This document shows, piece by piece, positions 57,701-64,000 of a DNA stretch of 64,000 nucleotides. The stretch is taken from NCBI GenBank assembly GCA_000310025.1, contig FN648398.1, positions 334,237 through 398,236 of the forward strand. Direction: 5' to 3'. The position numbers and the translations under genes are program-made. Source of the DNA: Ectocarpus siliculosus. Its lineage: Eukaryota; Sar; Phaeophyceae; Ectocarpales; Ectocarpaceae. Position 1 is the first letter of the stretch, and each line of letters starts with the position of its first letter. Below the pieces are notes generated by a model, which was not told where the DNA came from, did not search any database, and was given only the letters and a program-made list of their open reading frames with translations.

Positions 57701-59459
57701 AAGCAGTTCAAATTTTCTGTTGCACGTGGAAATTGTATCGCTTGGTAGGGCAGCTATACCGCAGTTGTTATCCGCCTGGTCCTCCTGTCGTTGCCTTTCG
57801 CGCGTCCGTAATATGTCTAACGGCAAACCGGTGTTTGCTGAAATATTGGTTCGCATACCTTCGTCATCTTACCGTGTTACCCCTAAGTTGTAGTTGACTT
57901 TGCAGTACAAGAATTTGATTTGACCGGCATGCATCGCTATTTTCCACATGCATTTTTTTGTGAGTCCATCCACAGCACTTTCAGCTCCGGTGCTGCCAAA
58001 CGAACTGCCTACTATAGTACTGGTAGTCGATTCTTCGGCGAATTTTCCGCGCCTTGATTGTGGCCTTACATCAGGCCCCAATCACTCGGGTGTGTCTTGT
58101 CAACGTCGCGACGACTGATTTATTTTGAAAACGAAACTTGAGCCGTGCGGTGGAGAGTTAACCCCGCGCCGGCGCCAGAGATCGGATGGGGCTTCCACGC
58201 TCCCATTTTCGCGTTTCCCCTGTTCCGGTGTTGTCATTTCTCACGGACAAGAGACCCGTGGTCGAAGTCACCCCCTTTTGGAGACGTTGGACGCATGTTG
58301 GAAGACGATTACTGTAGTTTTATCCATTTTCATGTTGCTGGTATTCCTCGGATGCTGCACGCACGCGTGTGGTTCGAGTCACCGCTCGCTGTACACACAA
58401 GTCCGGGCTCAGACCTCTCCCTCCAAAACCTCGTTCGTTTGCAGACCTTGGAGCTAACCGAGCACGTCCTGCTACAGCCCGACGAGGACACGGGCAGCAG
58501 GACCGAGCGAGGGTACACGCAGGCGAGAATTCGGTGCCCTCTGTGATACACGAAATTCACGCTGTTGCAGGGCGCGTGTGACACGTGGCAGCAGCACCTT
58601 GCCTTGCTCATTCGAGCGACAACCGCCGACCCGGGTAGCGATCTAGCCGACGCCATGCATTCTCACTAAATAGCAGCACACCCTAACCCCATAGCAACTT
58701 TCCTCCGACTCGTTTGGGGTGTTTGCCTGACGTACCCTAGGTGACCACTACGGGCCAGCAATCGCTTCAGTTTGATAACGCCGATCCCTTCTCCGGGGCG
58801 ATCCTGTTCGCGACGTTCAGCATAAACGAGTTTTCTTTCCAAACGGTCGAGGAGCTCGACACTAGCGACTACGTATCGATGGTGGGCGCGGCCGGCGGCA
58901 TGCTAGGTGAGAGAGTCAAGCGCTGTGCTTTTGCCTAAGATTATCGACCGTCGTCCTTTGCTGTTTCGCTTCGAGGTTTGGCTGTTTTCCTAGCGGCAAA
59001 AAACAGTTCTATGCTCACTCCTTGAATATCTCGTTCTCTCTCAACAAATAGATGGGGCCATCGAGGCCCTGCTCGGCTTCCTGGCGCACGTATATAGCAC
59101 CTCCTCCACGGAAAACGACTCGTTCCCCCAAATATTCATGTTTGTTTTCGATTCATTACTCAAAGCGATCATTTTCATCACTTGTCATGTTGACTTTGTC
59201 GATAAAACCCTCAAACAATAGACTACTGTATGTTATACGGAGAATACAAATGCACATTGAGACATATTCCTCATTGGCTTGTGTTTATTCCGCTGTTTTT
59301 CGCCCCATGTGAAAATAAAACACATCGATCGGCAGTCATCGTCTACGCCCTGTTCGGGCTGTTGTTTGCTCCAAGCCGTTCACCCGGGCCCAGAAGGATC
59401 TGGCGCTTCTCCCAGAGGCGCAGGAGGAGACGCTCCAAGCTCGACTTCCGACCTGCTGA
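54731..59459 (+). CDS. Two-pass membrane protein with DEG/ENaC-like features (nine exons, 5' end not found)
   Basis: Exons: 54731-54878, 55435-55551, 56149-56508, 57355-57558, 58445-58512, 58571-58634, 58741-58906, 59052-about 59088 and about 59375-59459. All junctions I tested agree in phase (1,0,0,0,0,2,0,1). Exon 1 has a transmembrane helix ('VAWVALLGGVIFWVVKLVA') followed by 'NPPVRIYEK'; exon 2 continues 'PFGFPDVALCP' and a Cys-rich stretch. A helix, then PV, then FPxVxxC is the order after TM1 in amiloride-sensitive-type channels. Exon 3 carries long Ala and Thr runs. Exons 7-8 give 'DYVSMVGAAGGMLDGAIEAL' and 'LGFLAHVY', resembling the Gly-Gly-rich second helix of that superfamily. The last exon may instead be an extended exon 8 stopping at 59221. 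The channel assignment rests on motif order only. Exon 1 begins in phase 1, so upstream exons are missing. Confidence 0.5.
54846..55060 (+). repeat. Tandem duplication (109-bp unit) spanning an exon-intron boundary
   Basis: Units start at 54846 and 54955 and are nearly identical. Each contains the last 33 bases of exon 1 of the membrane-protein gene, its donor 'gaaaag|gtaaca' and the first ~75 bases of the intron. The second copy is preceded by 'cacag', so it could be spliced in as an extra exon; in the phase set by exon 1 this would bring a TGA stop. Confidence 0.9.
55561..55579 (+). repeat. Homopolymer C run in intron 2
   Basis: About 18 consecutive C start a few bases after the donor of exon 2 (gtaaggatga). 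Runs of 11-18 G or C occur elsewhere too (about 735, 3106, 23265, 33061, 37622). Confidence 0.85.
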
Positions 59460-59529
59460 CGCGGGTGCGGACGATGCTATCTCGGCCGCCGCCACCGTAT
59501 CTGTCGCCCGTCGCCAATCGATTTAGCAA

Positions 59530-61890
59530 ACGAGGGCCACTCACTTCGAGGAGAGTGATGGATGTGATGGCGATGGAAGAACGGCGGTGACTGCTCTCTG
59601 TAGCAGCTGTGACGTCGTCGCTTACCTCCTGGGGGGATATCGTTGCCCGGTCTTCCCGTAGAACAACGCGTGGCGTCGCTGGCGTTGGGTTGAGAAGCTT
59701 CGTCTTGATTTGCTATGTAGATGTAGTCTCGATTGATACTGCGGATCTTTTGGGGGGCGGAGGATAAGATCAGCCGTGAGTCAGGCCGATTGCTTGCTTG
59801 CAGGGTGTCAAGTACAATATTGTAAATCATGTGGGGACGACCTTTCGTCGTAGTTGACCACCTGGTCCGTCGGAGGTGGTTAAACGGGAGTTGAATAGTG
59901 CAGCAAGGGCTAGGGGAAACGCTTACCAGAGAACGTTGGCAGGGACATCGGTGGGTGCACGCTAAACAGCAAGCAGGAAGGTTTGAACATTATGTTCTCA
60001 TTAATTTGTATCCCTCAAGTATCTCCCAGACTGGTGCTACGGTAGGGGTGTGCACTTTTGGGATAAAACGTTTAGCCCTGCTTCGATGATTTTACGACGA
60101 AATACGTAGGACGCGTCCAACAGGTTTAGAGGTTTACCTTAGAGTGTGTCTCCCTACTCAAGATTTCAAGATGAGGCGGCCCCCTGCTATTCAGTCTACA
60201 TTCAAATGCAGCTATCGCCGCCGGAGTGTGCCATGCCCGCTGACGCGTGTGAGGGGGTTCTTTCGGTCGGGGGTGGGAGATGCCCCCGATATGAACAGCG
60301 GCCACGGGGTTGACGGCAGTCTGTCGGGCGCTGCAGGTCGTGAAGGATCCAGTGTCTCCCGTGTGACGCCAACAAGAGAGACCCCCTGTCGGTTCCGGTT
60401 GGGAGGGATCTAGGAAAGGGCTGTGGCGGTTCAAGGGTACCCGTGTGGATAGTCAGAGAGTGATTCGTTTCGAGGCGAGAGCGGCAAGGTTCTGATGGCG
60501 ACCCCCCAACGTCAAAGTAGCCTCGCTTCAGTCCATACAATACATGTGGACATGCAGCACTCGGAGTGGTCGCCCTTGTCACCACAGTTTGTAATAGTTT
60601 GGGATCGCTTTCAGTCGGCCGCACTCTCTCGCGACGTCCGCATGAGATCGTAGTACTGTAGTTGACGTGTACCGGTGCTGCCCGGAAGTGCGTAGTTCTA
60701 CACGTAGAACCCTGGGATGAGTGGAGATATGTACTGTAGTCTAGGTATGTATCCAAAAAATTGACACGATGTCATTGGTTTGTGATAGATCGAGCTTCCA
60801 AGTATTCCTTGTGGGTTCCCACTTGAAAGAATCGATCAGATGACCACACAAGGAAAAAAATGGCGTGAGGTCTCTTTTCGTGTGTATGAATTGAATATCT
60901 TGGGTTCCAGGCAGTTTGGACTCAAGTGCTAATGCAACTCGCTTTGGTAGTTTGTGAATTTTTCAGAAACCGCAGACTATCCCAGTGTGTCTCTTCTGAA
61001 TCTCTTCGAGGATTCGGTCCCGTCTTTAAAAGCGGTTTGTTTTCTTTGTACCATATTCTACTATTTAGGTGTTGGCGACGGTTATCGATCAACCGGCATC
61101 AGATACAAGCTCTTGCTTGGTTCTGTTGTTCAACGGCCGGCATCGAATACGAAGCAGTGCAGCGTAGTCTCGTACGATATAGGGTAGGTTTTACCTCGGG
61201 GGCGCTTGTGAACCTTATGTTTTTCACTACCATTAATAGCTGACCTCCGAACGCATGCGCGGCGATTCATATTTTACGACAGCGATGGTTGTCCCAGTCA
61301 CCACGACCCTTGTTCATGCCATTATTGGCATGTCGTCTCGTTCGATGCTGTCAGCACGTACGATGGTGTGGACCAGTTTGTGAGGCGTCGTCAGCGCTTC
61401 CCCCCCGTTTGTCACTTGCTTGGCAACATTCTTTTTGCCTTCCGCTTGCCATATTAGGGTGTACGACATTGTTTGTAGTTTGTTCTTGTCTTCGTAGCTT
61501 GGTCTTTGGTGTCATAACATAGTCAGTCGTAGGGCTCGAAGCGTGTGCGAGGTGCTTTTCAAGCAGCCCTTTTCAAGTGGTGATGTCGTATACAACTTTT
61601 TCGATGTGAGTGGCGACTTGTGTCGCGTCTGCCTATTTCACTCGTGTCCAACCAACACCATATCCACCATCCACATCGTAGTGTTTTTTTCTCTGTTTCT
61701 GAGATGGATGGAGTGATGGACCGTTCGTCTATTTGCGGGGCTGACTGTATTCCTGTGTCGGATGCTTGCCGTGACCGTTTCCCCTCATACACAACACTAC
61801 CACACGCTCGAGGGCTTTGGCGTCCTTGGGGAAATTATATGTGGTAGTTCCTTGGCGAATGAATGAATTCCGTCTAATTCACTGTGGACC
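59530..61890. other. No gene recognised
   Basis: Short overlapping frames on both strands. The longest, a minus-strand frame at 60202-60756, has no domain and overlaps a plus-strand frame. A plus-strand stretch around 60954-61190 has hydrophobic residues but no splice partner. Confidence 0.35.
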
Positions 61891-61894
61891 TGAC

Positions 61895-62185
61895 GTTCAA
61901 GGCGGACCCGATTCGCAGGGTATCCGTCGATTGACTTTTACCAGAATCGGTACACTTTCGATACATACGGCGTCAGTGGCAGGATACTGGTTCGAATCTC
62001 CTGGGGTACATTTTTCCTCCTGACTTGGACACTGTTCCCATGGACACATCTTGGAGTCGATCCTACCGTCCTGGCCACAAGAGGTTCCCAGTTGAGGGAA
62101 TTCTGTCGGTGGAGATTGTGATTGTTGAAGACCCGATTCGCAGGGTATCCGTCGATTGGCTTTTACCAGAATAGGTACACCTTCG
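61895..62185 (+). mobile_element. Element with terminal direct repeats (TRIM/SINE-like), copy 2
   Basis: Terminal repeats are 61895-61960 and 62124-62185, sharing 'acccgattcgcagggtatcc' and 'gtcgattg.cttttaccaga'. The internal part matches the element at 30820-31163 read on its minus strand: 'actggttcgaatctcc' (B-box core), 'ctcctgacttggacact', 'cccatggacac', 'ccgtcctggccacaag' and 'ggttcccagttgaggg'. At 291 bp it is shorter than the other copy through internal deletions, and its two repeats differ more, so it is older. No target duplication is evident. Confidence 0.75.
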
Positions 62186-62189
62186 TATT

Positions 62190-64000
62190 TTGTTTATTAA
62201 TGAGTTAAATTTGGGAGTTTGGTTGATACATTTGGGAGTAGCACGTTCAGACGAAGATACAGCATCCAACAACCAACATTGTATCGTGACGAGATCTCGC
62301 GGTAGTGTAACACGAGGCCTTGCAACGGGTGGGCTTCTTCTGTGGATGCGGGACTTGTTTTGGCTTGTCTCGAGGTTGACGCGGGCTGCCAGATACTGAT
62401 TGGATGGAACACCGAGATCAAAGCGAAAAAACAAGCTACGCGAGGCGAGTGAATGTGACACGTTTTCTCGCTCGATAGTGTCGAAGAATCGCGAGGTATC
62501 GATAGTCGTTTTCTCCCAAACGCATTATCGCCCGCGAAAGGACTCCAGCCTCGAGCAGAGCGTCATCGTTCGATCTTCTACATGGGTAGCCGCGACAGAC
62601 GAAAAAAAAGCGTAATCCATCCAGCGAAATTATGTCGCCACGCCACGCGCCGCTCGTACGGAAGTAACATCTGTATCTTGTCACAGCAGTCTCTTTCCGG
62701 TGCTGCATGGAACAGCAAGGTTCGACGTCAAACACGAGCACGAACACCCCCGACGTACACGGCACACGGCTACCAGGTCAGAAGTGATTTACCCGTGCAG
62801 ACAAACACACAACAACACCCCTGACAACGGGTTCTCTATGCCATCTCTCTTCTGGTCACATACCGTACACACCAATATCAAGCCAAAAAAAGCAATACAT
62901 CAAGCACAGCCACCCCTCGCCTTCAAACCGCCTTCTTTGTCGCACGGCGGGGTCTTCATCACATACAAAAAATTTAAGCACCGGACAATGTTGTCGGATG
63001 TTGCACAACTCGCCAAACCCCACCACCACCTCCACCACCACACCACCACACCAGCAGCAACAACAACAGCCGGCATCTGCATCAACGCGACGCAGGCCTC
63101 CGGTGCTACCCTGCGGCACAAAGACATGAAGCAAGCATCTTGGGACGAAAGAAACCAACAACCAACAAAATGTGAAAAGCACACGTCAAAAATTGGCGCG
63201 GACACGCTCGCTCTTACAGCTTTGCCCCCCCCCGTGGGGCACCCTGTACAACCTATTACACGGCATACGAAAAAAGTTAGTCGATGTAATCATTTCTCGT
63301 CTGACAAATAGCGCCGGAAATGAAAACAACCACCGACATGTACTAATTTCTCGTTCGCCGAATTGGCGTAGCCTTTGAGGGGAAAGCTACGACGTGTGTC
63401 CAAAACACACCGACGCTGTGTGAATTGCTCTGTCGACAATCAGCAACAAAACAACTTCCCACCAACTTCAGTCTAACCTTCCCCTGCCGGGATGACTCTC
63501 GTCGGAAAAAGAAGCGTGTGAAGAAAACACGCAACAATAATGAAACGCAAAAAGTTGTTCGTGTTTGATAACCATTGTTCCCCAACCGCACAAAGCCAGC
63601 CGTATGGGCGCTCTTTTCTAACCCCAAGTGCAGCACGAGCAGGCATTTTTCTTTTTCGAACCCCACGCATAGCACCAGTATGCGTTCTTCTTCGCATAGC
63701 ATGATGAGCCGTTTTCCGTTCCATCAATCGTTGATGCGATCATCGTTCCTCTGGCGGGAGACGTCTGTCATTGTCGGCACCGGCTTGAACTCCTAATTGG
63801 CATAAAAAACATGTTCAGGGTGTGGGAGGGAGAGGGGAAGGGAAGGAGGTAAGGGGGCATCGCGTCAAAATACGCCCCACGAGCATGGGGGGATAGGTAT
63901 CCGAGATGGTGGACACCAAATAATTCACTATGAATGGTGGGTTGGAACGTGTTTTTACTAAATTAACTTGTCTTGAACACGAAATTTTTGGGTTTGGGCA
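62190..64000. other. No gene recognised
   Basis: A plus-strand frame at 62700-63311 (203 codons) has a His/Thr-rich run from (CAC)n sequence near 63025-63060 and no known domain; the minus strand is also open over the same bases. The final 200 bases include a purine-rich patch (63822-63860). Confidence 0.35.

Noticed and set aside
60202-60756. 184-codon minus-strand frame as a gene
   Set aside because: No domain and overlaps an open plus-strand frame; codon texture is not distinctive.
62700-63311. 203-codon plus-strand frame as a gene
   Set aside because: Runs through (CAC)n and (CAA)n simple repeats, the opposite strand is equally open, and no motif is recognisable.

Overview
This is nuclear DNA of a eukaryote, not a bacterium. 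Genes are split into short exons (about 60-360 bp) with GT...AG introns of roughly 50-4000 bp, and the rest is intron, dispersed repeat and degraded retroelement. The mix (base composition near 50% G+C, a heavily over-represented TACAGCAGTA motif, TTAGGG-like telomeric repeats, a copia-like gag, non-LTR reverse-transcriptase remnants) suggests a stramenopile alga, most likely a brown alga related to Ectocarpus. That assignment is inference; no rRNA or organelle marker is present.

Layout. (1) About 0.77-9.6 kb and 18.2-29.3 kb are two diverged copies, in the same orientation, of one segment. Each carries on the minus strand a gene whose exons encode an RGS domain followed by a DUF4395-type membrane domain and a short Cys-containing tail. 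Splice phases agree exon by exon, so this reads as one fusion gene. Copy 1 (3132-8758) is intact as far as it can be traced. Copy 2 (19908-28524) keeps an intact RGS half but has a frameshift, a deletion, a phase-breaking exon and a lost splice acceptor in the DUF4395 half. (2) About 10.8-13.35 kb holds two tandem, degenerate LINE 3' parts; 17.50-17.97 kb is a fold-back element. (3) 29.98-31.37 kb is a near-identical 330-bp direct repeat, one copy of which is split by a 344-bp element with 65-bp terminal direct repeats and a 7-bp target duplication; a relative lies at 61.9-62.2 kb. (4) 32386-35696 is a complete, very young LTR retrotransposon (identical 237-bp LTRs, 5-bp target duplication) that encodes only Gag. 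(5) 36.05-36.48 kb may be a small spliced gene. (6) 42.9-45.5 kb is a block of degenerate CATG-centred palindrome arrays interrupted by a tRNA-derived SINE. (7) 54.73-59.46 kb on the plus strand is a nine-exon gene for a two-pass membrane protein with features recalling DEG/ENaC-type channels.

Most other open frames look like chance frames on the opposite strand or in introns. Long stretches (13.4-17.4, 36.5-42.8, 46-48.2, 48.7-54.7, 59.5-61.9, 62.2-64 kb) have no gene I can support.
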